The notes under the pieces are model-generated. The model ran no database searches and was not told where the DNA came from. It was given only the letters and a program-made list of their open reading frames with translations. A DNA stretch of 64,000 nucleotides from Terriglobia bacterium (lineage in GTDB: Bacteria; Acidobacteriota; Terriglobia; UBA7540). Positions 26,316-35,288 of the stretch are shown in pieces. The stretch spans positions 156,587 to 220,586 of the forward strand of contig DASTAW010000039.1 in the NCBI GenBank assembly GCA_035712365.1, read 5' to 3'. Numbering within the stretch: the first letter of the stretch is position 1; every line of letters starts with the position of its first letter. A program made the position numbers and the translations under genes.

Positions 26316-29168
26316 TCAAAGCATCTTTTCCACGATGCCCGGCACCGCCTGGACAGATTCATCCAACCGGTCGGGGTTCTTGCCGCCGGCTTCGGCCAGG
26401 TCTTTGCGGCCGCCGCCGGAACCTTCCATCAGCGCCGCGGCCTGGCGCACAATCTTTCCGGCGTCGAGCCGGGCCGTTAAATCCTGGGTCACGCCCACGA
26501 TGAGCGCCGCCTTGCCGTCTGCCACCGCGCCCAGAGCGATCACTCCGGAACCCAGCCTGGCGCGCAATTGGTCCACCATCTGCCGGATGGCGGGACGCGA
26601 AACGCCTTCCACGCGGGCGTAAACCACCCGCACACCCTTGATGTCGCGCGCCTGGTCCAGCAGGTCGCCAGCCTCAGCCGCCGCGCGCTTCATCTGCTGG
26701 GCGTCCAGTTGCTTGCGCAGTTTCTTTTCGGCCTCCGCGAGCTTTTGCGCCGCTTCCAGAACCTCATCAGGTCTGGCGCGCAGAGTTTCGCCCACCATCC
26801 CCAGCGTCTCATCGGCCTTACGAATGTGCTCGAGTACGCCCAGGCCGGTGATGGCCTCAATGCGGCGCGTGCCTGCTGCCACGCTGCCCTCCGAAACAAT
26901 TTTGAACAGGCCGATATCGCCCGTGCGGCTGACATGCGTGCCGCCGCAAAGCTCGCGAGAAAAGCCGCCGTCGGCAATCGAGAGCACCCGCACGCGGTCG
27001 CCATACTTTTCGCCGAAAAGCGCCATGGCGCCGGTGGCCAGCGCCTGGTCAATGTCCATCAGGTCGGTGCGGACTTCCTCGTTCTTCAGGATGTGCTGGT
27101 TCACGAGGTCTTCGATGTCCAGCAGGTCCTGCTCGCCCAATTCGGCGTAGTGCGAAAAATCAAAGCGCAAGCGGTCCGGCGCTACGAGCGATCCTGCCTG
27201 CTTGACGTGCGTGCCCAGCGTGGTCCGCAGGGCCGCGTGCAGCAGGTGTGTGGCCGTGTGATTGCGACGGATGGCGTCGCGGCGCTCGACATCCACCACC
27301 GCCGTCACCACGTCGCCCACGCGCAGCGTATCGCGCGCGGTGGCCTTGTGGGCCGTCACACCGCTGACCGGACGGTAAGTGTCCGTGATGTGGGCCACTT
27401 CATGGTCGCTGTCTGAGGCAAAAAAACGCCCCGTGTCCCCCACCTGTCCGCCCGCTTCGGCATAGAAAGGCGTCTTATCTAAGATGATTTCGCCCTCGTC
27501 GCCTTTACGAAGTTCGTATTTGCTTTCACCGTTTTGAACTATGCCATAGATTTTGCAACCGGTTGACTTTGTCTGGTCGTAGCCAAGAAATTTAGAATGC
27601 AGGGCCGGCTGAATCTTGACGCCTCCTCCCGGAAGCGGATAGCTAAACATCCCGGCAGCGACCTTCTGGTACGCTGGGTCCGCGATTTGCTTGGCTGCAC
27701 CTTTCCACGATGCCCGCGCCCGCTCGCGCTGCTTCTCCATTTCGGCTTCGTAGCCCTTCCAGTCGACCGTGCCCCCGGAGTCCCTGACGAGATCCTGGAC
27801 GAAGTCTGGACGCAGCCCGAACGTGTCATGAACCCTGAAGAGAACGTCTCCTGGGACTACATTGCGAAACCTGAACCGTACCCCTCCTAGGATCTTCTTG
27901 TACTCCACTGCCTTCTGCCTACCTCCCGGAGCCGTCGCGCGGATCTCTTGTCCCGTATCAAGGCCGCTCGGTTCCACCTCCCAGCCCGGCATACCTTCGA
28001 GGAGCCTCCTCAGCTCCTCGATTCCGAAACCTGTCGTCTGCGCATACCGCTCCTCTTCAATCTTGATGGCCTTTGCCACGTGGTGCGCGGTTTCGGCGAG
28101 TTCGGGGTAGGCGTCCTTCATCATATCGACCACACGACTCGACATTTTATAAAGGAAGGGCTCGTTCATACCGAGTGTCTGGCCGTGGTAGAGGGCGCGG
28201 CGCATGATGAGGCGCAGGACGTAGCCGCGCCCTTCATTTGAGGGCAGCACGCCGTCAGAAATCAGGAACGTCGAAGCGCGCGCATGGTCGGCGATGATGC
28301 GCAGCGAGACGTCGGTATCGTGATTGGCCCCATATTCGATCCCGCCTTGCGGGACCAGCGCGGCGGCTTCGTCAATCAGCGGCCTGAAAACGTCAGTGTC
28401 AAAATTCGAGAGCTTGCCCTGCAGCACGGCCGTCATGCGTTCAAGCCCCGCGCCGGTGTCGATGGAAGGGCGGGGGAGCGGCGTCATCCGGCCCTGGTCA
28501 TCGCGGTTGAATTGCATAAAGACCAGGTTCCAGATTTCCACGTAGCGGCCGCAATCGTCGGGGCAGGGAAATGTGCAATTTTTGTGGCCCTGATCGCTGG
28601 CCTCGGGGCCCATGTCGTAATGGATCTCGGAGCAGGGGCCGCAAGGGCCGGTCTCGCCCATCTGCCAGAAATTTTCCGTGCCATCGCGGCGGAAGATGCG
28701 CTCGCGCGGAACAATCTTCGCCCAGAGTTCTTCCGCTTCGGTGTCACTCGGGATATCGAGGTAAGGGGCGGTTTGCCCTTCGAACACTGTGACGTACAAC
28801 TTCTCCTTCGGGATGGCAAATTCTTTGGTCACCAGCTCCCACGCCCAGGGAATCGCCTCGGCCTTGAAGTAGTCGCCAAAGCTGAAATTGCCCAGCATCT
28901 CGAAGAAAGTGTGGTGACGGCGGGTGCGGCCCACCTGTTCAAGGTCATTGTGCTTGCCGCCCGCGCGCACGCACTTCTGCGACGAGCAGGCGCGCAAGTA
29001 ATCACGCTTCTCGCGGCCCAGGAAGACGTCCTTGAACTGGTTCATCCCGGCGTTGGTGAACAGCAGCGTGGGATCGTTTGCCGGCACCAGCGAGGAGGAG
29101 CGCACAATCCTGTGGCCGCGGCCCTCAAAGAATTTCAAAAATCGTACTCTAATTTCGTTGGAAGTCAT
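26316..29168 (-). CDS. alaS: Alanyl-tRNA synthetase
   Basis: A protein of about 950 residues that charges tRNA-Ala. All AlaRS blocks are visible: class II motif with FTNAGMNQFKDVFLG, the editing-domain zinc site HTATHLLHAAL and CGGTHVSRTGDIG, and a C-terminal DHHA1-like region ending in GGGRKDLAEAGG. At about 950 residues it is longer than the usual 870-890; extra residues around 410-450 (EGMPGWEVEPSGLDTGQEI) account for much of this. ATG 29168 has no Shine-Dalgarno; GTG 29171 is the only alternative. The 5' flank runs into an AT-rich inverted repeat bounding a small cassette gene. Confidence 0.95.
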   Translation of the reverse strand: MTSNEIRVRFLKFFEGRGHRIVRSSSLVPANDPTLLFTNAGMNQFKDVFLGREKRDYLRACSSQKCVRAGGKHNDLEQVGRTRRHHTFFEMLGNFSFGDYFKAEAIPWAWELVTKEFAIPKEKLYVTVFEGQTAPYLDIPSDTEAEELWAKIVPRERIFRRDGTENFWQMGETGPCGPCSEIHYDMGPEASDQGHKNCTFPCPDDCGRYVEIWNLVFMQFNRDDQGRMTPLPRPSIDTGAGLERMTAVLQGKLSNFDTDVFRPLIDEAAALVPQGGIEYGANHDTDVSLRIIADHARASTFLISDGVLPSNEGRGYVLRLIMRRALYHGQTLGMNEPFLYKMSSRVVDMMKDAYPELAETAHHVAKAIKIEEERYAQTTGFGIEELRRLLEGMPGWEVEPSGLDTGQEIRATAPGGRQKAVEYKKILGGVRFRFRNVVPGDVLFRVHDTFGLRPDFVQDLVRDSGGTVDWKGYEAEMEKQRERARASWKGAAKQIADPAYQKVAAGMFSYPLPGGGVKIQPALHSKFLGYDQTKSTGCKIYGIVQNGESKYELRKGDEGEIILDKTPFYAEAGGQVGDTGRFFASDSDHEVAHITDTYRPVSGVTAHKATARDTLRVGDVVTAVVDVERRDAIRRNHTATHLLHAALRTTLGTHVKQAGSLVAPDRLRFDFSHYAELGEQDLLDIEDLVNQHILKNEEVRTDLMDIDQALATGAMALFGEKYGDRVRVLSIADGGFSRELCGGTHVSRTGDIGLFKIVSEGSVAAGTRRIEAITGLGVLEHIRKADETLGMVGETLRARPDEVLEAAQKLAEAEKKLRKQLDAQQMKRAAAEAGDLLDQARDIKGVRVVYARVEGVSRPAIRQMVDQLRARLGSGVIALGAVADGKAALIVGVTQDLTARLDAGKIVRQAAALMEGSGGGRKDLAEAGGKNPDRLDESVQAVPGIVEKML

Positions 29169-29206
29169 CACAATAGTTTTGAGTTCAGAGGTCTGAGTTT
29201 CAGCTT

Positions 29207-29234
29207 GAATTATGAATTATAAATTATGAATTAT
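29207..29234. repeat. AT-rich inverted repeat, left arm of the four-helix-bundle cassette
   Basis: Contains two ATTATGAATTAT-like copies in a row. The reverse complement recurs at 29661-29689 with two mismatches over 26 bases. The TAA stop of the four-helix-bundle gene (29224-29226) lies inside this arm. Confidence 0.75.
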
Positions 29235-29622
29235 CGCGTTCTTTCCGAGCCGAGCTTTTGCGCTTGGTGTTGAGAATGATGGAGGTGATCACATTCAGCA
29301 GTTCCTCTGTCTCCCGCGTTAGCGGCTCGATTCGCTCAAGCGGAACGATTTCGGACGCCGCCATCACGCGGAGCCAGTATAGACTCTCCCTTGTCTCTTT
29401 TTGAGCGATTCCCAGCTTGTGAATGAAATCCGCCCGGCTCTCAGCCGCTTGTGCCTCTTCTACGTTTGCGCCAACCGAACTCGCCGCGCGTAGGTATTGC
29501 CTTCCTAAAATCCAGCCGGCGCCTTTCCGTTGTTCCTGTAGATATTGGTATAGCTTTACCGCGCGCAAGGTGTAGGCAAACGAGCGCTTTCGAATGTCCT
29601 TTGAGCTATTCGCGATGGCCAT
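29224..29622 (-). CDS. Four-helix bundle protein (23S rRNA IVS type)
   Basis: A 132-residue protein of the S23/intervening-sequence family: DIRKRSFAYTLRAVKLYQYL, then RQYLRAASSVGANVEEAQAAESRADFIHKLGIAQKETRESLYWLRVM, the diagnostic GANVEEA...KETRES pattern. The family folds as four helices and was first seen in 23S rRNA intervening sequences, but most members, as here, lie elsewhere; its function is unknown. It sits between recX and alaS on the same strand, bounded on both sides by inverted AT-rich repeats, and its last codons run into the left arm. This suggests a small mobile or duplicated cassette. Confidence 0.88.
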   Translation of the reverse strand: MAIANSSKDIRKRSFAYTLRAVKLYQYLQEQRKGAGWILGRQYLRAASSVGANVEEAQAAESRADFIHKLGIAQKETRESLYWLRVMAASEIVPLERIEPLTRETEELLNVITSIILNTKRKSSARKERDNS

Positions 29623-29660
29623 TCAATGATTCGGGTGAAATAACGGGCTACCTTGCCTTT

Positions 29661-29689
29661 CATAATTCATAATTCAGAATTCATAATTT
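29661..29689. repeat. AT-rich inverted repeat, right arm of the four-helix-bundle cassette
   Basis: Reverse-complement partner of 29207-29234, built of CATAATTCATAATTC-type units. The stop codon of recX (TGA, 29681-29683) lies inside it, so the arm defines the present 3' end of recX. Confidence 0.75.
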
Positions 29690-30211
29690 CTCAGCTTCGT
29701 CCCTGTCTTCAATAATGGCGTTTTCCGCCACAGGCGTCAGTTCGGGGCGCGAGCGGACCGCTTTCATAATATCATCCGCTCGGAAGCCGCGGCGGATGAG
29801 GCTCTGGCAGAGGGAGGCGAGTCTGGCGCGGGTGATGGGCTTGCGCAGCGCGTGGACTTTCTTATCGACGGCGCGCTCCAGCAGTTCGCGTTCGTTGACC
29901 GGGGTGAAGGCGTTATCCACCGCACGGTCGATCACGCGGTAATCCACCAGCTTGCTTTTCAGTTCGCGGCGGACGCGATGCCGGCCGTAGTTACGCACGC
30001 GAGCGAGCGAAGCGGCGTAAGCGTCGGCAAACTTCGCGTCATCGAGATATCCGAGCTGGCGCAGCCGCGCCAGAACGCCGGGCACGTCGGCTGAATCGGG
30101 AAATTTCCTTTCCAGAGCGCGGCGCAGTTCGGCCACTGAATAGGGTCGCCGTGAAAGCATGCCCACGGCAGTGTCAAAGGGAGTTTTCGGGGGTGCGGTC
30201 TTACCTGGCAA
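29681..30211 (-). CDS. recX: RecX-family regulatory protein
   Basis: A 176-residue protein with the three repeated helical motifs of RecX (RRPYSVAELRRALERKF, then LGYLDDAKFADAYAASL, RVRRELKSKLVDYRVIDRAV, and a late LIRRGFRADDIMKAV). RecX binds RecA filaments and limits their activity. recA is not adjacent. The start overlaps the 3' end of pilT by 11 bases (30201-30211). The final codons (GAG AAA TTA TGA) enter the AT-rich repeat, so the original C-terminus may have been altered when that cassette arrived. No motif residue appears lost. Confidence 0.88.
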   Translation of the reverse strand: MPGKTAPPKTPFDTAVGMLSRRPYSVAELRRALERKFPDSADVPGVLARLRQLGYLDDAKFADAYAASLARVRNYGRHRVRRELKSKLVDYRVIDRAVDNAFTPVNERELLERAVDKKVHALRKPITRARLASLCQSLIRRGFRADDIMKAVRSRPELTPVAENAIIEDRDEAEKL

Positions 30212-31334
30212 AGCGGTCCACCTGGCTTGCTCTCTCCATTTCGTCTCGCGCGGCGTCCGTCGTGGACCTGATTCCCTGGATGCGCAGCTTGAATTCGTCG
30301 GCGTTGGACGCGTAGAGCAGCGCTTCCTCCAGCGAGATCAGCCCCTTAGTGTACAGATCGTAGATGGACTGGTCAAAGGTCTGCATGCCGTATTGCGAGA
30401 CGCCTGAAGCAATGGCTTCGCGAATCAGGCGGGTCTTTTCCGGATTGATGATGCAGTCGCGGATGTATTCCGTAGCGATCATGATCTCGGCGGCAGGCAC
30501 GCGGCCGATGCCGTCGGACTTGCGGACCAGCCGCTGCGACACGATGGCGCGCAGCGTGCCGGCCAGAAGAAGGCGAATCTGCTTCTGTTCGGGCGGGGGA
30601 AAGACGGTGATGATGCGCTGGATGGTTTCCGTGGCGTCGAGCGTGTGGAGCGTGGAGAGCACCAGATGGCCGGTTTCGGCGGCCAGCAGGGCGGTGTGGA
30701 TGGTCTCAAGATCGCGCATTTCGCCCACCAGAATAACGTCAGGATCCTGCCGAAGGGCGGCGCGCAGCGCGACGCCAAAACCGGAAGTGTCCACTTCCAC
30801 CTCGCGCTGGTTCACAAATCCCTTCTTGTCGCGGTGCAGAAACTCGATGGGGTCTTCGATGGTGATCACATGCTCGGTGCGCGTGGAATTGATGCGGTCA
30901 ACCATGGCGGCCAGCGTGGTGGTTTTGCCGCTTCCGGTGGTGCCCGTCACCAGAATCAGACCGCGCGTTTCTTCGCAGATCCTGTCCAGCACCTGTGGAA
31001 GCGCAAGCTCCTCAAGCGTGCGGATCCTGGTGGGAATCACTCGCAGCACCATGCCAATGTTGCCGCGCTGCTGGAAAAGGTTGACGCGGAACCGGCCCAG
31101 GCCCGCCACGCCGTACGCCATATCGAGTTCCGTGTGCTCTTTGAATTTCTGCTTCTGGCGGTCGGTCATCATGCTGAAGGCCATGTTGACCATCTCCTCA
31201 GCGGAGACGCGGGAATACTGGGTTAGCGACCGGAGTTCCCCATCCACGCGGATGTAGGGATAGTTGCCCACCTTCAGATGAAGGTCGGAGGCCTTGCTCT
31301 CGCACGCCGTTCGCAACAACTCATCAATGGTCAC
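30201..31334 (-). CDS. pilT: Type IV pilus retraction ATPase PilT
   Basis: A 377-residue hexameric ATPase that retracts type IV pili. It has the N-terminal PAS-like domain (ASDLHLKVGNYPYIRVDGEL), Walker A GTTGSGKTT (residues 131-139), the Asp box ITIEDPIEFLH, Walker B DPDVILVGEMRD, the His box LVLSTLHTLDA, and the PilT signature AIREAIASG-like (IREAIASGVSQYGMQTFDQS). Length is close to the family norm (about 345-370). No other pilus genes lie next to it. It overlaps recX by 11 bases, so they share a transcript. Confidence 0.95.
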   Translation of the reverse strand: MTIDELLRTACESKASDLHLKVGNYPYIRVDGELRSLTQYSRVSAEEMVNMAFSMMTDRQKQKFKEHTELDMAYGVAGLGRFRVNLFQQRGNIGMVLRVIPTRIRTLEELALPQVLDRICEETRGLILVTGTTGSGKTTTLAAMVDRINSTRTEHVITIEDPIEFLHRDKKGFVNQREVEVDTSGFGVALRAALRQDPDVILVGEMRDLETIHTALLAAETGHLVLSTLHTLDATETIQRIITVFPPPEQKQIRLLLAGTLRAIVSQRLVRKSDGIGRVPAAEIMIATEYIRDCIINPEKTRLIREAIASGVSQYGMQTFDQSIYDLYTKGLISLEEALLYASNADEFKLRIQGIRSTTDAARDEMERASQVDRFAR

Positions 31335-31390
31335 AGCAGGTTCCGCCAGAGTGATTCCTTGCGACGATGTAATGGCACACCGCCATCAGC

Positions 31391-31410
31391 GGACGGCGGC
31401 GCTACAAAAC
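31391..31410. repeat. Fragment resembling the arm of the palindromic element
   Basis: The sequence GACGGCGGCGCTACAAAAC here matches the inner right arm of the element at 10866-10990 (there followed by ACGACGTC). The outer ends are missing. It lies in the 176-base gap between pilT and the next gene. It is probably a decayed relic and could be chance. Confidence 0.35.
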
Positions 31411-31510
31411 TTTATTCATCGACCTGGGAAGGACGTTGCTTGAGAGCGGATGCTGCCCGGCGCAAACTTCAGCCGAGTTCCTGTACAGGCTTCGACGGGC
31501 GCTCCTCGGA

Positions 31511-33751
31511 TTACTTCAGGGCGACGGGCTCGGTGAAGCCTCCGTCACCTGCGGAATCCCACACGGCAAAGCGCACCCACTTTTTGCCCATAGGGTCAAA
31601 CGGCACGCGGAACCGGTGGCTGCCGAAAGCCGGCAGATCCGTTGCTGGAATAATTTTCCGCTGCACCTTGCTGCCGTCGCTCCAGACAAGTTCTGCGAAT
31701 TCCAGCGGGAATGTCCATTCCACATCCGCCGTGTAAACACTCTTGGCGCCCGAGCCTTCAATCCCCCAGTTGTGGAACAGCACTTCTCCGGTGGTGACGA
31801 AATAGTTGCCACTGTGGAGCGCGCTGACCACAGGCGCCCAGCCCTGGTCGAAATTCGGCACGCGGTCAAGCCTGACGTAGTTCACCGCGAGCTGCGGATA
31901 GGTTTCGTCGCTCGGGTATTTTTGATAGGTGTCGCCCTCGGCGATCATGAATTTCGGCTTGGGCGCCCAGTTGCTCATGTCGTCCATCGTGTCCAGGCAG
32001 CGCTGCGGACAAAGCCTTCCTTGAGAAAGATCGACCGGCAGCGACTCGAACGAAGCGCCGATGAAGCGATCGCTCAGGAAATAATCCCGGGTATGGATTG
32101 CGTCCGGATAGCCCCCCGAACCCTTGGTGCGCGGATGCGCCTGCCACACGAGGCCGTCTTCGTCCTTCAGCTGTTGCACAATGTCCGCGGCCGACGCTGT
32201 GTGATAGACCTTGCCGTACGGCGGCTGGTCCTGCTCAAACGATTGTCCCGCAAGCCGCTCCTTGGCGTGTGACCAGTAAACCGGGTGCGAAAGCAGCATC
32301 ATGTAATGGCCGCCGAGCCAGGCGTTGGGCTCTTCGCCGGGAATCAGCAGGAAGTTGCGGTCGCTCATCCGCGCGCAGCTTTCGAAATAAACCTTCTGGT
32401 CTTTGAATCGCGCCGGGCCGGGATCGTCAGGGTGGGCATCGCCGTGGAAATCAGCGAGGATCACGATGTTGATGCCCAGGGCGCGAAACACCTCCAGAAA
32501 CGGCGGGCGGTAATCGACCGTGCCCTGGTCGCCGAGCATATCAATCAGGTGAAAATGGAAATGGCTCACCAGCACTTTGAAACCCGGCAGCGGCTTGAAC
32601 ACGTCGTCGTGCGTGTAGGCCATCACGTCGTGCTGAGTCGATCGGCCGTCCTCCGGGCTCAGATAAAAATAGACGGCCATTCGCTGCCAGGTTCCTGGCG
32701 GAGCGTTGTAGAGAGCAAAATTGCCCGTCTGGTGCCACGCCTCGTCCGAGCTGTGCTCCCACATCGCCTGGTGCAGGCCATAAGGGGCGTAGCCGATGGT
32801 GTGGTCCGGCTGGCGCGCGCCGATGGCAAAAGTGGTTGCGCTATCTTTGCGGTAATAGATGTAGCCAGGGTCAACCTCGTTCTCGCGGGCAAAGAAAAAT
32901 TTGTGCGGAGGAGGGAAAAACGCGAGCGAGCCTCCGCCGGTTTGAACGATCCCCAGACGATTACGCGCGCGCACGCCCACCAGTTGCTGATTCGGCGCGC
33001 CGCCGAAATCGTATTCCTGCCAGGCCCGCGCCGGATCGCGCCAGATGAGCCGTGTGTTTTCGCCAGTGCCGAAGCCCTTCAGTCCGCCTGTGTATTTATA
33101 AGCGACCGACGGTTCTTCGGTGCGGGCAATCATCTCCTGCCGCAGCAGGTTTGAGCCGCGATAGACGGTGTATTGCAGCCGACCGCTAAAGATGCCCGCA
33201 TCGGCTCCCGGAAAGCTGATTTCCAGGCGCGCGCCTTCGGTCTTTACTTCGCAGCCGGTGGAGTGAAAGCTGGCCCAGGCGCGATGGATTTCATTGGGGC
33301 TGCGCGGCAGGTTCACGGATGCATCGCCACCTTCGGTTTCCGGCACGTTGAGCGGCGCGTCCCAGAAGGTGTTCCATTTCTGCTGGTCAATCATGGCCTG
33401 CGTGACGTTGCCGTAAGCGTGCTTCAGCGCGCCGAGCATCGTGCGATCAATGCGGCGCTTACCGCTGGTGACCTGAAACTCCGGCTGCAGATCACGGCCC
33501 AGGATGACCCACTGGCCGCCCGGCTTTCGCGCGGCAAGCTCCTGCAATGTGGGCACGCCATCGCGCAAGGTGAACTGGGCACGTAGCGTTTCGCCACGCT
33601 CTCCCTGCCAGTCGACTTGCAGGGCGCTTCCGTGGACTTCCGCCTTCAGCCCGTCGAGCGGCTTGTAATTTTGCAGGTTGCACCGGAGCGCCTGCGCGGC
33701 CGCGAGTGCCGGCAGCATGGCGATGGATAGAATGAGTCCACAGATTCTCAC
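31511..33751 (-). CDS. Exported protein with a PHP-like metallohydrolase domain
   Basis: A 746-residue protein. GTG 33751 is selected because GGGAGG lies 5-6 bases upstream and a signal peptide (LILSIAMLPALAAAQ) follows; TTG 33772 is the alternative. The first 380 residues are beta-rich (FTLRDGVPTLQELAARKPGG) without a family I can name. From about 395 a PHP-like arrangement appears: VLVSHFHFHLID (His-x-His), ILADFHGDAHPDDPG, FLLIPGEEPN and VWQAHPRTKGSGG, which are metal-ligand-like blocks of the PHP phosphoesterase superfamily. A C-terminal beta domain ends the chain. Activity and substrate are unknown. Confidence 0.72.
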   Translation of the reverse strand: MRICGLILSIAMLPALAAAQALRCNLQNYKPLDGLKAEVHGSALQVDWQGERGETLRAQFTLRDGVPTLQELAARKPGGQWVILGRDLQPEFQVTSGKRRIDRTMLGALKHAYGNVTQAMIDQQKWNTFWDAPLNVPETEGGDASVNLPRSPNEIHRAWASFHSTGCEVKTEGARLEISFPGADAGIFSGRLQYTVYRGSNLLRQEMIARTEEPSVAYKYTGGLKGFGTGENTRLIWRDPARAWQEYDFGGAPNQQLVGVRARNRLGIVQTGGGSLAFFPPPHKFFFARENEVDPGYIYYRKDSATTFAIGARQPDHTIGYAPYGLHQAMWEHSSDEAWHQTGNFALYNAPPGTWQRMAVYFYLSPEDGRSTQHDVMAYTHDDVFKPLPGFKVLVSHFHFHLIDMLGDQGTVDYRPPFLEVFRALGINIVILADFHGDAHPDDPGPARFKDQKVYFESCARMSDRNFLLIPGEEPNAWLGGHYMMLLSHPVYWSHAKERLAGQSFEQDQPPYGKVYHTASAADIVQQLKDEDGLVWQAHPRTKGSGGYPDAIHTRDYFLSDRFIGASFESLPVDLSQGRLCPQRCLDTMDDMSNWAPKPKFMIAEGDTYQKYPSDETYPQLAVNYVRLDRVPNFDQGWAPVVSALHSGNYFVTTGEVLFHNWGIEGSGAKSVYTADVEWTFPLEFAELVWSDGSKVQRKIIPATDLPAFGSHRFRVPFDPMGKKWVRFAVWDSAGDGGFTEPVALK

Positions 33752-34019
33752 GTTGTCCTCCCGAGGTGCCAACTTTGTTGGGTAAGACTATACGCGACAC
33801 AAGGCGGTGTAATGCAAGGAATTTTTCTGGCGGGAGGCGAGTCGGGAAATTTCGTTTAGTGTTGTGACTGAAGCATCAGCGCGAAGTGTCTTTTTGTCTG
33901 AAAAATTCACCACAGAGAGCACAGAGGACGGGGAGAAAACCGGGCGCGCGACGCCTAAGTCAATGCGCTCAGGGCATGTAGCTGGCACAAAGGCTTTTGA
34001 GCAGGAAAACCGGCCGGGG

Positions 34020-34964
34020 TTAATTCGAAGTGGCAACCGGCTGATTGCAGTAAGTCAGCCAGCCGAACTTATCTTCGGCGCGGCCTTCCACGATTTCGAG
34101 GTAACGCTCCTGCAGCTCCCGAGTGACGGCGCCGGGCTGGCCCTTGCCCACCACAATGCGATCGACGGAGCGGATGGGGGTCACTTCCGCCGCCGTTCCG
34201 GTAAAGAAGACTTCATCGGCGATGTAGAGGATTTCGCGGGCAAGCACCTGCTCCACCACGGGGATTCCGGCTTCTTCGGCGAGCTGGATGATGGAAGCGC
34301 GAGTAATGCCCGGCAGCACGGACGACCCGAGCGGCGGCGTGTAGATCTTTCCGTTGCGCACCACAAAAATATTTTCCCCGCTGCCTTCGCTGATGTTGCC
34401 CGAGTGGTCGAGCGCAATGCCTTCCACGTACCCGTTGGTGATGGCTTCCATCTTGATGAGCTGCGCGTTCATGTAATTGGCGGCGGCCTTGGCCATGGCC
34501 GGCAGCGTGTTGGGCGCAATGCGGTTCCAGGAGCTGACGCAGACGTCCACACCCTGTTTCAGCGCCTCATCGCCCAGATACTTGCCCCACTTCCAGGCCA
34601 GCAGGTAAATCTCCACCGGGTTCTTCAGCGGGCTCACTCCCAGGCTGTCGTAGCCGCGGAAAATCAGCGGGCGAATGTAGCACGATCTGACGCTGTTTAC
34701 TCGCACCAGGTCAATCATGGCCTGCTTGAGCTGCTCGCGCGTAAAGCCCGGCTCGGTGCGATAAATTTTGGAGGAATCCAGCAGGCGGCCGACGTGCGCG
34801 TCCAGATGGAGGATGGCTGCGCCTTGCGGCGTCTCGTAGGTCCGGATACCCTCAAACAGGCAGGAGCCGTAGCTGACCACGTGGGAGGCTACATGGATAG
34901 TTGCCTCGCTCCAGGAGATGAACTTGCCGTTGTGCCAGGCCTTTTCGTAAAAGTCCAATGCCAT
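34020..34964 (-). CDS. ilvE: Branched-chain amino acid aminotransferase
   Basis: A 314-residue fold-type IV PLP enzyme that interconverts Leu, Ile and Val with their 2-oxo acids. Visible: the N-terminal FEGIRTYETPQG, the PLP Lys K159 in PNTLPAMAKA, SGENIFVVRNG, and GITRASIIQLAEEAGI with VFFTGTAAEVTPI, the usual IlvE blocks. ATG 34964 is preceded by GGAAGGAG at a proper distance, so the six extra residues of the longer frame are not needed. It stands alone; other branched-chain genes are not in the window. Confidence 0.93.
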   Translation of the reverse strand: MALDFYEKAWHNGKFISWSEATIHVASHVVSYGSCLFEGIRTYETPQGAAILHLDAHVGRLLDSSKIYRTEPGFTREQLKQAMIDLVRVNSVRSCYIRPLIFRGYDSLGVSPLKNPVEIYLLAWKWGKYLGDEALKQGVDVCVSSWNRIAPNTLPAMAKAAANYMNAQLIKMEAITNGYVEGIALDHSGNISEGSGENIFVVRNGKIYTPPLGSSVLPGITRASIIQLAEEAGIPVVEQVLAREILYIADEVFFTGTAAEVTPIRSVDRIVVGKGQPGAVTRELQERYLEIVEGRAEDKFGWLTYCNQPVATSN

Positions 34965-35288
34965 AAACAGCGCTCCTTCCACCGCGGCCGGCCCGCAGGC
35001 AATGTTTCAATGCTCCTGTCCAGGGGGCCAAGGTATTCCCAACATTATATCACGGACGCCGTCCCTCTTTGGCCTTCGACGCGCCCATTGCGCCTCCCAC
35101 ACGCGCTCCTTTCCGAGCGCCTGTTGCGCCGTGGTGAACACAGCCTGACTTGTGGAACCCACGCGCCTCTAGAACTTCCATAGCGGACGACGGACACAAA
35201 CTGAGGCCGGGCTTGACGGAATGCCATACAATAACGGGGCCAACGAAAACGGGGCTTGGCTGAGATTCAGGCGATGGGGGAGGCGGAG
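34965..35288. other. Intergenic region between ilvE and the first NIPSNAP gene
   Basis: The region is divergent and should contain both promoters. I see no supported gene, RNA or repeat. A GGGAGG just before ATG 35289 is the ribosome binding site of the next gene. Confidence 0.35.

Noticed and set aside
28284..29222. Long plus-strand frame opposite alaS
   Set aside because: It overlaps the highly conserved catalytic part of alaS in full, with no ribosome binding site or family match.
33900..33940. TTCACCACAGAGAGCACAGAGG-like stretch before ilvE end
   Set aside because: It resembles a common simple repeat of many genomes; with a single copy here there is nothing further to support.
33864..35183. 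Plus-strand frame of 439 residues over ilvE
   Set aside because: It is the complement of ilvE plus flanking gaps; there is no recognisable domain.
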